Shown in pieces: positions 27,434 through 36,200 of a DNA stretch of 64,000 bases. Below the pieces are notes generated by a model. It saw only the letters and a program-made list of their open reading frames with translations, searched no databases and had not been told where the DNA came from. The translations under genes and the position numbers were made by a program. Position 1 is the stretch's first letter; every line of letters begins with the position of its first letter. The DNA comes from Bradyrhizobium sp. Y36 (GTDB lineage: Bacteria > Pseudomonadota > Alphaproteobacteria > Rhizobiales > Xanthobacteraceae), in the NCBI RefSeq assembly GCF_002531575.1, contig NZ_NWTI01000003.1:310001-374000 (forward strand), given 5' to 3'.

Positions 27434-27434
27434 C
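27421..27434. repeat. 14-bp perfect palindrome spanning the cobQ and cobC stop codons
   Basis: GCTAGCGCGCTAGC is its own reverse complement. It contains the TAG stop of cobQ on the plus strand and the TAG stop of cobC on the minus strand, so both proteins end in the same Leu-Ala-Arg. It has no separating loop and is not a classical terminator. Confidence 0.8.
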
Positions 27435-28402
27435 ACCTCGGCAAGGCGCGTCCATTCGGCCTCGCTGCCGGGAAGCCCGAGCCGAAGCCATGTCGGCTCT
27501 TTCGCGAAAACACGCGACCAGATGTGGCCACGCGCGAGCTTCTCCTGCGCAGCCGATGCGTCCGGCGTCTCGTAGAGACGAAACAGCGACGTGCCGCCGA
27601 CAAGCCGCCAGCCCTGTGCGCGCGCCGTCTCGTCGAGGCGAGCACAATCCTTCGCAAGGCGCGTGGACGTGGCCTCGGTCCAGGCATCGTCGCGCAAGGC
27701 GCGGCAACCGATCGCAATCGCTGCGCCCGAGACCGGCCACGGGCCCGACATCGCCGCGAGCCGGTCGATATCGGCGGCATTGCCGATCGCAAAGCCCAGC
27801 CGCAGGCCGGCCAGCCCATAGAACTTCCCGAAGGAACGTAAGATCAACAATCCCGGCCGGTCCGCCTCGGGCGCGAGCGACAATTGCGGAACGGCATCGA
27901 CAAAGCTCTCGTCGATCACGAGACGACCGACGCGCGGCAACAATGTCAGCAAATCCTTCGGCGAATGATGCCGGCCGTCGGGATTATTGGGATTCACAAC
28001 GACGGCGAGGTCCGCACCTGCCAGCGCGCCGGGCTCGCTGGCCTCAAGCACATCCCAGCCCGCGGCCGACAGCACGCCTGCATATTCATTATAGGTCGGC
28101 GCGAGAATGCGCGCGCAACCGCGCGGCGCCAATTGCGGCAGCAACTGGATCGCCGCCTGCGCGCCGCCGAGCGCGACAATCGGCGCGCTGGTGCGATAGG
28201 CGTGCCGTGCGGCCTGATGCAGCGCGTCGATTTCCGCACGTGACGGCAGCGCGCTCCACGCGCGCGCACTCACCTCGCCCGCGGGATAAGGCAGCCGGTT
28301 GATCCCGGTCGACAGATCGATCCAGTCCTCCGCGCGCCCACCAAAACCCTGCTGGGCCAGATCGAGATTTCCACCGTGCTCGCGCATGCCCCGTTGTTTC
28401 AC
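27422..28402 (-). CDS. cobC: threonine-phosphate decarboxylase (CobC; called CobD in Salmonella)
   Basis: PLP-dependent enzyme of the class I/II aminotransferase fold (about 326 residues) that makes (R)-1-amino-2-propanol phosphate from L-threonine phosphate for the B12 nucleotide arm. Family blocks are [14 protein letters not shown] and [13 protein letters not shown] at the N-terminus, [25 protein letters not shown] near residue 150, and the PLP-lysine region [20 protein letters not shown] near residue 195. Start is GTG 28402, which overlaps the cbiB stop as GTGA, the coupling pattern used across this locus; ATG 28387 in the same frame is a good alternative. Confidence 0.92.
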   Translation of the reverse strand: MKQRGMREHGGNLDLAQQGFGGRAEDWIDLSTGINRLPYPAGEVSARAWSALPSRAEIDALHQAARHAYRTSAPIVALGGAQAAIQLLPQLAPRGCARILAPTYNEYAGVLSAAGWDVLEASEPGALAGADLAVVVNPNNPDGRHHSPKDLLTLLPRVGRLVIDESFVDAVPQLSLAPEADRPGLLILRSFGKFYGLAGLRLGFAIGNAADIDRLAAMSGPWPVSGAAIAIGCRALRDDAWTEATSTRLAKDCARLDETARAQGWRLVGGTSLFRLYETPDASAAQEKLARGHIWSRVFAKEPTWLRLGLPGSEAEWTRLAEVLAR

Positions 28403-29352
28403 GCGAAGGCGAGGATCGCAAGCATGACGGCAAGCAGCAGCATGGCGCGGCGATAGACCGTCAGCCCCTCGCCAATGTCGGCCGCGCGCGGATCGCGGGC
28501 GCCCTCGTTCAGCCAGGGCTCGTTCGTGATGCTTCCGTGATAGATCCGGGGGCCGCTGAGCCGCACGCCGAGCGCCCCCGCCATTGCCGCTTCCGGCCAT
28601 CCGGCATTGGGCGAACGGTGACGACGCGCATCGCGCGTCATGCACGACAGCGCCTCGGATCGCCTCGGCGCCAGCAGCACGAACAGAAAGCCGGTCAGCC
28701 GCGCCGGAATGAAATTGGCGACATCGTCGATGCGCGCGGCGGCCCAGCCGAAGGCCTCGTGCCGTTCGTTGCGGTGGCCGATCATGGAGTCCAGGGTGTT
28801 GATCGCCTTGTAGCCGAGGATGCCCGGCAGACCGAACAGCGCGCCCCAGAACACCGGCGCTACGATCCCGTCCGAGGCATTCTCGGCAAGACTCTCGATC
28901 GCCGCACGGGCGATGCCGGCGTCATCCAGCGCCGCGGGATCACGGCCGACGATGCGCGAGACGGCCTCGCGTGAAGCGGCGATATCGCCGGCCAGCAAGG
29001 GAGCCGCGACGGCTGCGACATGATCGTGCAGCGAGCGCAGCGCGACCAGCGGCCAGGCCATGACGCCGATCAGCACGAACTGAATCCAGCCCGAGGGAAG
29101 CAGGGACTGAACCGCCCAGCCGATCGCAACGCAGAGGGCGATCACCAGAAGCGCTCCGGCGATGCCGGCAGCGCGGCGCAATCCCGATGGATCGGAATCG
29201 CGATTCCAGCCGGCATCAATGGCGCCGATCAGCCGGCCCAGCCAGGTCACGGGATGGCCGATCCGCGCGAACAGCCACGACGGCCAGCCCAGCAGGGCAT
29301 CCACCGCCATCGCCACCACCATCGCGCCCGCAAAGCCCAAGCCTACCTGCAA
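28399..29352 (-). CDS. cbiB: adenosylcobinamide-phosphate synthase (CbiB; CobD in P. denitrificans)
   Basis: Integral membrane enzyme (317 residues) that attaches the aminopropanol arm to adenosylcobyric acid. It opens with a membrane segment and then DALLGWPSWLFARIGHPVTW (the conserved D-x-x-x-G-x-P...HPV-x-W motif). The middle has ESLAENASDGIVAPVFWGAL and YKAINTLDSMIGHRNERHEA, both diagnostic, and RLTGFLFVLLAP follows. It ends in another hydrophobic segment. It directly precedes and overlaps cobC, which makes the donor molecule for the same reaction. Confidence 0.96.
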   Translation of the reverse strand: MQVGLGFAGAMVVAMAVDALLGWPSWLFARIGHPVTWLGRLIGAIDAGWNRDSDPSGLRRAAGIAGALLVIALCVAIGWAVQSLLPSGWIQFVLIGVMAWPLVALRSLHDHVAAVAAPLLAGDIAASREAVSRIVGRDPAALDDAGIARAAIESLAENASDGIVAPVFWGALFGLPGILGYKAINTLDSMIGHRNERHEAFGWAAARIDDVANFIPARLTGFLFVLLAPRRSEALSCMTRDARRHRSPNAGWPEAAMAGALGVRLSGPRIYHGSITNEPWLNEGARDPRAADIGEGLTVYRRAMLLLAVMLAILAFA

Positions 29353-29471
29353 AGCTGCCTCCTGTCCCGCCCCTGTTGCGCAAAGCGAGGGCCGAGCGCA
29401 AGCCCCGGCCCGCTGATTTCGGCTTTGTCTTTCGGCGTGATTGGTGATTAGTCAGCCCCAAGGAGACTTTG

Positions 29472-29975
29472 ATGGCCGTCATCTTGATCACGGGCGGAGC
29501 GCGATCGGGCAAGAGCAAGCGTGCGGAGACGCGCACGCGCGCCTTTCCCGGGCAGCCCATCTATGTCGCGACGGCCGAGGCGCTCGATGCCGAGATGGAG
29601 GCCCGTATCGCCAAGCATCGCGCACGCCGCGGAACCGACTGGCTCGAACGCGAGGTGCCGCTCGATCTCGTGCCCGCACTGGTCGCGACAGATGGCGGCG
29701 GCGCACGGCTGGTGGATTGCCTGACGTTGTGGCTCTCCAATTTGATGCACGCCGAGCGCAATTGGGAGCGTGAGGTGACCGAACTCGCCAGGGCCCTGCC
29801 CCGCTTGAAGAGCCCCGTCGTCCTCGTCACCAACGAGGTCGGCCTCGGCATCGTCCCCGACAACGCGCTGGCGCGGCTCTATCGCGACGCAGCCGGACTC
29901 ATGAACCAGATGATCGCGGCCGCCGCCGACGAGGTCGAGTTCGTGGTCGCCGGCCTTCCCATGAAATTGAAATGA
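29472..29975 (+). CDS. cobU: bifunctional adenosylcobinamide kinase / adenosylcobinamide-phosphate guanylyltransferase (CobU/CobP)
   Basis: Nucleotide-loop assembly enzyme (167 residues) that phosphorylates adenosylcobinamide and then transfers GMP to it. The P-loop is LITGGARSGKSKRAET near residue 8; VATAEALDAEMEARIAKHRA holds the His that carries GMP, then RGTDWLERE, LVDCLTLWLSNLM and VTNEVGLGIVPDNALARLYR. The start ATG 29472 has AGGAG 6 nt upstream. Its stop overlaps the cobS start as ATGA. The gene is cobP in P. denitrificans nomenclature. Divergent from cbiB, with about 119 bp between them. Confidence 0.96.
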   Translation: MAVILITGGARSGKSKRAETRTRAFPGQPIYVATAEALDAEMEARIAKHRARRGTDWLEREVPLDLVPALVATDGGGARLVDCLTLWLSNLMHAERNWEREVTELARALPRLKSPVVLVTNEVGLGIVPDNALARLYRDAAGLMNQMIAAAADEVEFVVAGLPMKLK

Positions 29976-30754
29976 TGTCGCGCGCCGAGCTTCTCAAGGA
30001 CATCGTTGCCGATCTCAGGATGGCGGCATCGTTCGTCACGATCCTCCCGGTGGCATCGTCGCAGCCTGCAGCCGATGGCGCCGTTGCGCGCGCGACCTGG
30101 GCGCTTCCCGTTGCAGGATTGCTGGTCGGCCTTGCCGGCGCGTTCGTCTACAAGGTCGCCATCCGCGTCGGCCTGTCGCCGAACCTTGCCGCCCTGCTCG
30201 CCTTGGCCACGACCGCACTCATCACCGGCGCGCTGCATGAAGACGGTCTCGCCGATACCGCCGATGGGCTCGGCGGCGGCCGCACGCGCGAGCGCAAGCT
30301 CGAGATCATGCGCGATAGCCGGGTCGGGACATACGGGGCCTGCGCGCTGATCCTGTCGTTCGGCCTGCGTTGGAGCGCCCTTGCGACCATCGCTCATCCC
30401 GTCGCCGTCGCGCTCGCACTATGCGCCGCGCACGCCGCTGCCCGCGCCGGCGTGCCGGCCTTCATGGCCCTGGTCCCGCCAGCACGGCCGGACGGGCTTT
30501 CGGCGAGCGCCGGAGCACCACCGGGCCGCAGCATCGCCATTGCGTTCGCGCTAGGAACGCTCGTGCTCGTCCTGGCGTTGGGGCCGGGCAAGGCGCTGGT
30601 CGGCCTGATCCTGCTGTCGCTCGCAGGCCTGATGCTGGCGCGGCTCGCCATCCGCCAGATCGGCGGACAGACCGGCGACATCCTCGGCGCGTTCGAGCAG
30701 CTGGGCGAAATTCTCATCCTGCTCGTCGCGGCCGCCTTCCAGATGGGAGGTTAG
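29972..30754 (+). CDS. cobS: adenosylcobinamide-GDP ribazoletransferase (cobalamin synthase, CobS/CobV)
   Basis: Polytopic inner-membrane enzyme (260 residues) joining adenosylcobinamide-GDP with alpha-ribazole (or its phosphate) to finish B12. Near the N-terminus is AASFVTILPV; the catalytic acidic motif HEDGLADTADGLGGG near residue 89 is followed by RERKLEIMRDSRVGTYG. Several hydrophobic segments follow. It overlaps cobU and is 3 bp from bluB. It is unrelated to the cobaltochelatase subunit also called CobS. Confidence 0.96.
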   Translation: MMSRAELLKDIVADLRMAASFVTILPVASSQPAADGAVARATWALPVAGLLVGLAGAFVYKVAIRVGLSPNLAALLALATTALITGALHEDGLADTADGLGGGRTRERKLEIMRDSRVGTYGACALILSFGLRWSALATIAHPVAVALALCAAHAAARAGVPAFMALVPPARPDGLSASAGAPPGRSIAIAFALGTLVLVLALGPGKALVGLILLSLAGLMLARLAIRQIGGQTGDILGAFEQLGEILILLVAAAFQMGG

Positions 30755-30757
30755 GTC

Positions 30758-31390
30758 ATGGTTGAGTTCGACGACGATTTCCGCCGGCAATTGCGCGAGC
30801 TGTTCGTGTGGCGCCGCGACGTGCGCCGCTTCCGCAGCGATCCGCTGCCGGAAGGCGCCATCGCGCGATTGATCGAGACCGCCTGCCTCTCGCCCTCGGT
30901 CGGTTTGAGCCAGCCCTGGCGCTTCGTCATTGTCGACGATGCTGCGCGCCGCCGCGCGGTGATCGACGATTTCAGGGCGTGCAATGCCGACGCCTTGAGC
31001 TGCTATTCCGGCGAGCGCGCCGCGCGCTACGCCACGCTGAAGCTGTCGGGCCTCGAACAGGCGCCGGGCCACCTCGCCGTGTTCGCCGACAAGGCTAGCG
31101 ACATCGGCCACGGCCTCGGCCGCGCCACGATGCCGGAGACCACGGAATATTCCGTGGTCGCCGCCATCACCGCAATGTGGCTTGCCGCGCGCGCCGAAGG
31201 CATCGGCCTCGGCTGGGTGTCGATCCTGACCCCGGATCGCATCCACGCCATTCTCGACGTGCCCGAGAGCTGGAAGCTCATCGCCTATCTCTGCATCGGC
31301 TATCCGGAAGCCGCGTGCGACCAGCCGGAGCTGGAGCAGGCGAAATGGGAGCACCGTCGCGGCGCGGACGAGTTCACGCTGCTGCGTTGA
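30758..31390 (+). CDS. bluB: 5,6-dimethylbenzimidazole synthase
   Basis: Flavin-destroying nitroreductase-fold enzyme (210 residues) that turns reduced FMN and O2 into 5,6-dimethylbenzimidazole, the lower ligand of B12. FVWRRDVRRFRSDPLPEG near residue 17 is the FMN-binding start; ETACLSPSVGLSQPWRFVIV near residue 45 and PETTEYSVVAAITAMWLAAR near residue 127 are BluB-like, and GLGWVSILTPDRIHAILDVP follows. GGAGG lies about 7 nt before the start. Third gene after cobU and cobS. It feeds CobT, encoded 20 kb away at the other end of the cluster. Confidence 0.95.
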   Translation: MVEFDDDFRRQLRELFVWRRDVRRFRSDPLPEGAIARLIETACLSPSVGLSQPWRFVIVDDAARRRAVIDDFRACNADALSCYSGERAARYATLKLSGLEQAPGHLAVFADKASDIGHGLGRATMPETTEYSVVAAITAMWLAARAEGIGLGWVSILTPDRIHAILDVPESWKLIAYLCIGYPEAACDQPELEQAKWEHRRGADEFTLLR

Positions 31391-31436
31391 TCGGCTGCCT
31401 CAAGCTCGTCACTCGGACGCCGTCACCAATCCATCC

Positions 31437-31531
31437 TCCGTCATTGCGAGCGAAGCGAAGCAATCCAGACTGTCTCCGCGGAAATAGTCTGGATTGCTTC
31501 GTCGCAAGAGCTCCTCGCAATGACGGCGGAG
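31437..31531. repeat. imperfect palindromic repeat (about 95 bp) between bluB and tpsB
   Basis: The left arm (TCCGTCATTGCGAG, then GCGAAGCAATCCAGAC) is mirrored by the right arm (GTCTGGATTGCTTCGTCGC, then CTCGCAATGACGGCGGA) around a short centre (TGTCTCCGCGGAAATA). A transcript in either direction would fold into a long, slightly bulged hairpin. The form, GTCATTGCGAGCGAAGCGAAGCAATCC, resembles dispersed intergenic palindromes I associate with Bradyrhizobium and relatives. Its site between two converging genes suits a bidirectional terminator or a mobile miniature palindrome. Confidence 0.85.
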
Positions 31532-31550
31532 AGAAAAGCGCGACCTTCCG

Positions 31551-33248
31551 CTACGACTTGCTCCTGCCCGCAGCCGGCGCGGCGCTTTCCTGCTTCTGGA
31601 ACATCAGGAGCGGCCGGAAGATGACGCGGCCGTAGGCCTCGTAGTGGTTCTGGGTGGACACCGCCATCTTCACCGGCGTCGCATAGTTCGCCTCGAAGGT
31701 CATGAACTGCGCATAGGTCCAGGAGAAGCCGACGCCGACGGAGGCCATTTCGGTGACGCCGGGGAAGGTCGAATAGACCGCACCCCAATCGGTGAAGATG
31801 TAGGTGTCGAAGCCCCTCAGCCATTGCGACCAGTTGTAGTGCAGCTCGGCGTTGAAATAATAGCCGCTGTCGCCGGAGGCCGCGTTGGACGGATAACCGC
31901 GCACGGTGGTGGGGCCGCCGATCGAGAAGATCTGGTCGCCCGGCAGCAGCTTCTCCTGCGTGTACTGCCAGCTCGCCAGCACGTTGGCGCTGAAATTCGC
32001 GGGCCCCGCGGCGCTGGTCGCAAGCATGGAGCCGGTATAGGTGGTGAACGCGCGGTTGCCACCGAGGACGTGATCGTGCCACGCAACGTAGTTCACTGCC
32101 GGCGAGACCGTGATCGAATAGGTGTTGCCGGACTTGGTCACCGAGACGCCCGCCGTGGATTTGTCGTAGTGATCGTCGGTGACGGCGACGGTGGCAAAAC
32201 GGCTGACCGTCTTGCCCTCGGTCAGGGCGGCGTTGAGCAGCACCAGCCAGTCCTGCGTCACCCAGACCGGCTGGCTGAAATTGACCGCGGCCTGGCTCGA
32301 TCGGCCGGTGACGTCGAGCGCGACGAACGGGCCCTGGACGATCTTGATCTTGCCTTCGGTATAGCTGACGCCGGCGCGGCCGCCCCAGGGATTGACCGGG
32401 ATGTTGTAGGCGACATTGCCGTTGAGATTGCCGTCGGAACGAACGCCGTAGAAGGTCAGGCGGTCGTCGACGCCGAACAGGCCGTGGCGCTTGTAGAAGG
32501 CCCCGCCTTCCCAGCGCCCGGTGTTCTCCGCGCCCTGATTGTCGGTGAAGAGCTGCAAGGTGTCGACCGGCGGCTCGATCACGGCGAACTGGAGATCGGT
32601 GAGGCCGAAGCTCGTGCCGGGCTGCAGCAGCGCCTTGATCTGCACGTCGTTGGTCCGGTTGAACCAGATCACGTCGCGGTTGAGCTTGGGAACGTCGAGG
32701 ACCTCGCCTTCGGGCTCCTTCACGCGATCGAGGATGTAATCGGTGCGGGTCTGCTTGTTGCCCTCGACGGTCGTCTTCTGGAGCCGGCCCTCGGTGAGCT
32801 TGACGCGAACGATGCCGCCCTTGGCGTCCTGCTCGGGCAGCGTCGCGATGCCCGTGACGATGCCGCGCGCGGCATAGACGGCGTTGATGTCGGCGACGAG
32901 CTGCAGCAGCGCTGCGATGTCGACGTCCTTGCCGACATACTTCTTCGCGATCTCGTCCAGCTCCGCCGGCGTGATGAACTTGGACTCGTCGAACGTGACC
33001 TTGCGCAAGCGAAATTTCGGCCCGCCCGGCTTCAGCAGCTGGGACTTTTCCCGCTCCCCGCCGATCACCGCAGGCCCCGTTATCTTGGGCGGCGCGCTCT
33101 GCTGTTCGAGCTGGCGGCGCTGCCGGTCGACGTCGTTCTGGATCACGCCGGGATTGATCGACTGGGCGCGCGCGGATGCGATGCAGGACGCTGCAAGCCC
33201 GACCGCCAATGCTGCCCCCAGAATCCGCATCCCGAATCCAATTACCAT
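31551..33248 (-). CDS. TpsB outer-membrane transporter (ShlB/FhaC/HecB family)
   Basis: Two-partner (type Vb) secretion pore (565 residues) that exports the giant TpsA protein encoded just upstream. It has a signal peptide (ILGAALAVGLAASCIASARA), an N-terminal helix/linker rich in Gln, and POTRA domains around residues 85-240 (FRLRKVTFDESKFITPAELD; VRVKLTEGRLQKTTVEGNK; VIEPPVDTLQLFTDNQGAEN at the barrel start). The 16-strand barrel holds the signature GGPTTVRGYPSN near residue 449, which lies on the inward loop L6, and ends with an AYGRVIFRPLLMF strand. The start at 33248 overlaps tpsA by 7 bp; an ATG at 33230 starts nearer the signal peptide. Last gene of the operon. Confidence 0.95.
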   Translation of the reverse strand: MVIGFGMRILGAALAVGLAASCIASARAQSINPGVIQNDVDRQRRQLEQQSAPPKITGPAVIGGEREKSQLLKPGGPKFRLRKVTFDESKFITPAELDEIAKKYVGKDVDIAALLQLVADINAVYAARGIVTGIATLPEQDAKGGIVRVKLTEGRLQKTTVEGNKQTRTDYILDRVKEPEGEVLDVPKLNRDVIWFNRTNDVQIKALLQPGTSFGLTDLQFAVIEPPVDTLQLFTDNQGAENTGRWEGGAFYKRHGLFGVDDRLTFYGVRSDGNLNGNVAYNIPVNPWGGRAGVSYTEGKIKIVQGPFVALDVTGRSSQAAVNFSQPVWVTQDWLVLLNAALTEGKTVSRFATVAVTDDHYDKSTAGVSVTKSGNTYSITVSPAVNYVAWHDHVLGGNRAFTTYTGSMLATSAAGPANFSANVLASWQYTQEKLLPGDQIFSIGGPTTVRGYPSNAASGDSGYYFNAELHYNWSQWLRGFDTYIFTDWGAVYSTFPGVTEMASVGVGFSWTYAQFMTFEANYATPVKMAVSTQNHYEAYGRVIFRPLLMFQKQESAAPAAGRSKS

Positions 33249-36200
33249 GCCTCGGCAAGACGGCCAATCGCCGGCTTCGCCGTCTCGATCGCCGCGTCCT
33301 TCCAGCCCGCGCGTCCCGCACGCTGCCCCTTCTGGCGCAGCTTGCGCATGTCGCTCAGTCCCTCGATGTTGACGGCGGGACCGGAGCCGACGGCCTCGAC
33401 CGGCCGCGGCATCAGCAGCGCGTCGAGCCGCGCCTGGCCGGAGAGGCCGAGCAGGTAGAACGTCCCCCCGTCCTTCTTCGCGAGCCAGCTCTCGATGCTC
33501 TCCTTGCCCTCGCCGTCGACCGCAACGTTGCGCATCATGCTGGCACCGGTGAAGTCGTTGCAGCAGGTGTGGCTCGGCCCGTAATTGGTGACGGTCGCGG
33601 AAACGCCGCCGGTATAGAACACCACATAGGCGTTGCTGACGTTCGCGTTGCCGGCCTGGCTCATCGTGAACACGCCGCCCGGCTGGTAGAGCTGGAGCGT
33701 CGCCCAGTTGGACGGCGCCGGCGTGCGGTTGTTGAGCAGCACCTGCTGGGTCGCCGTGGTGAGCATCAGCTGGCCCGGCACGTAGCCATTGAGGATCGAG
33801 ACGGTGTGTGCGTCGGTCCAGAAGTTCGCATCCATCGCCCTGAACTGATTGACGATGATGCTGTCGGGGTCGATCGACACGTTGGCGTACTTGGCGACGC
33901 CGCCGTTATAGCCCGTGATGTTCATGATCAGCGGGATCGCCGGGTTCGACCGGATCTGCTCGCCCCTGACGTTGATCGTATCGGCCGCAAGATCGAGCTC
34001 GCTCACGACGCTGACCCAGTTGATCGTCAGATCTCCGGACGAGCGCATCTTGACGACGTTGCCGCTGACGCGGTCGAACGAGACCGATCCGGCCACTTCG
34101 AAATGGGTATCGCCGTTGGCGGAGATCGAGCCGCCGCGAAGCGAGCCGGTGTCGGACGTGGCGCTGAGGTCGCCGGCATCGCCCGGGATGCCCGTCGTGG
34201 TGAGCTGGTTGAAGACGATGTCATTCACGGCGTGCAGGGTCTGCGTGCCGCCGCTGATGGCGGTGCCGACGGTGATGCCTCCTGTCGTCGCGGTGACGTC
34301 GAGCGTGCCACCGGCGTTGAGATTATCCCAATGAACGACCGTGCCGCTGAGGACCGCATTGCCGGTCGAGGCCGTGAGGTTGTGACCGGTGTTGGTGCCC
34401 GCCGCGATCAGCCTCGCCGAGCCATGAGCCGAGACCGAGCCCAGCGTGGTCACGCCGCCCGAAGTCACCGTCTGCGCCAGGATGAAGCCAGTGTCCGCGG
34501 TGACGTTGATGCTGCCGGCGTCGCCATTGATGCCCGTGGTGGTCAGCGCGTTGAAGGTGACGTTGTCGCGGGCGTGGATGGTCTGCGTGCCGCCGCTCTG
34601 CGCGGTCTGGAACGTGATGCCGCCCTGCGCCGCGGCTGCGCCCAGCGTCGTCCCGGCATTGAGGACGTTCCAGTTGATCGGGCCACCGTTGGCCGTCAGC
34701 AATCCGGAGCCGGTCGTGGCGGCGAACATGTTGCCCGTGATGGTCGTGGCGGCAAGCAGGCTCGCCGAACCATGGGCTGACACCGAGCCCAGCGTCGTCA
34801 CGCCGCCCGAAGTCACCGTCTGCGCCAGGATGAAGCCGGTGTCCGCGGTGACGTTGATGCTGCCGGCGTCGCCATTGATGCCCGTCGTGGTCAGCCCGTT
34901 GAAGGTGACGTTGTCGCGGGCGTGGATGGTCTGCGTGCCGCCGCTCTGCGCGGTCTGGACCGTGATGCTGCCCTGCCCCGCGGCCGCGCCCAGCGTCGTC
35001 CCGGCACTGAGGACGTTCCAGTTGATCGGGCCACCGTTGGCCGTCAGCAATCCGAAGCCGGTCGTGGCGGCGAAAATGTTGCCCGTGATGGTCGTGGCGG
35101 CAAGCAGGCTCGCCGAACCATGGGCCGACACCGAGCCCAGCGTGGTCACGCCGCCCGAAGTCACTGTCTGCGCCAGGATGAAGCCGGTGTCCGCGGTGAC
35201 GTTGATGTTGCCGGCATCGCCGCTGTTCCCGCTGGTCGCGAGCGACTTGAACGTCAGGTTCTGGGTGGCATGGACCGTCTGCGAACCGCTGCTATCGGCC
35301 GTGCCGACGACGATGCTGCCGTTGTTGGCGACGGCACGGAAGGAGCCGCTCGCACCGGTCGCCGTGCCCGCAACCACCTGGTCGAGCGTCAGGCTGCCGG
35401 TGCCGACGATGTCCACGCTGCCCTTCACGGCCGACAACAGGTCCGCCTCGGTGTCGGTAAGCGCCTTGACGTAGATGTCGCCCGCGCTCGCGCTCGCCGA
35501 CAGCCGCACGGCGCTGAGGGCGAGCCGGCTCGTCGCACTGCCGATGCCGTTCGATCCGCTCAGCGACACTCCGGCACCCGCGCCGGAGGCGACGAACTTG
35601 GTCTGGCCGTCGCCGTTGTCGATGATCGCGCCGAGCGAGGCGACGCCGCCGGCGGTGACGATGATCGACGGCGCGTTCGAAGCAGCCGCATAGGACAGGG
35701 ACGAATTCAGCTGGCCGATCGTCGCATCGCCGGTCGTCGTCACCGAGATCGAGCCGGGCGCGTTGATGGCGGAATAGGCGCCCATCGACAGCGTCGCGGC
35801 GACGAGCGTCACGCCGCTCGTGCTGCTGGTCGCAACCACCGGCGCCGCGCTGGTGCTGCCTGCGAAGGTCATGCCGCGGTTGGCGAGCAGCTGCATCAGG
35901 CCGCCGCTGGTGATGCCAGTGTTGAGCGTGAGCGCACCGCGCGCCACGTTCAGCGTCAGGGCGCCGCCGGCCGTCAGCGATCCATAGGGACCGCTGGTGC
36001 CGACCGCGAGATCGCCGGTCACAGCGAGGATGCTGAGGTCGCCGACCGCCGAGCCGGTCACGGCGCCCGAGATGTTCACCTGCAGCGGCTGGAAGGCCCC
36101 GCCGTTGAAGCCGATGCTGCCGCCGGCGCGCAGGTCGAGATCGGTGCCCAGGATGTGGATCGCACTGCGGTCCGTGAAGTCGGCTTCGGCATAGATGCTG

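Noticed and set aside
34177..35222. CRISPR-like array suggested by regularly spaced repeats
   Set aside because: Units are 348 bp, contiguous and in frame within a coding region, without short repeats and unique spacers.
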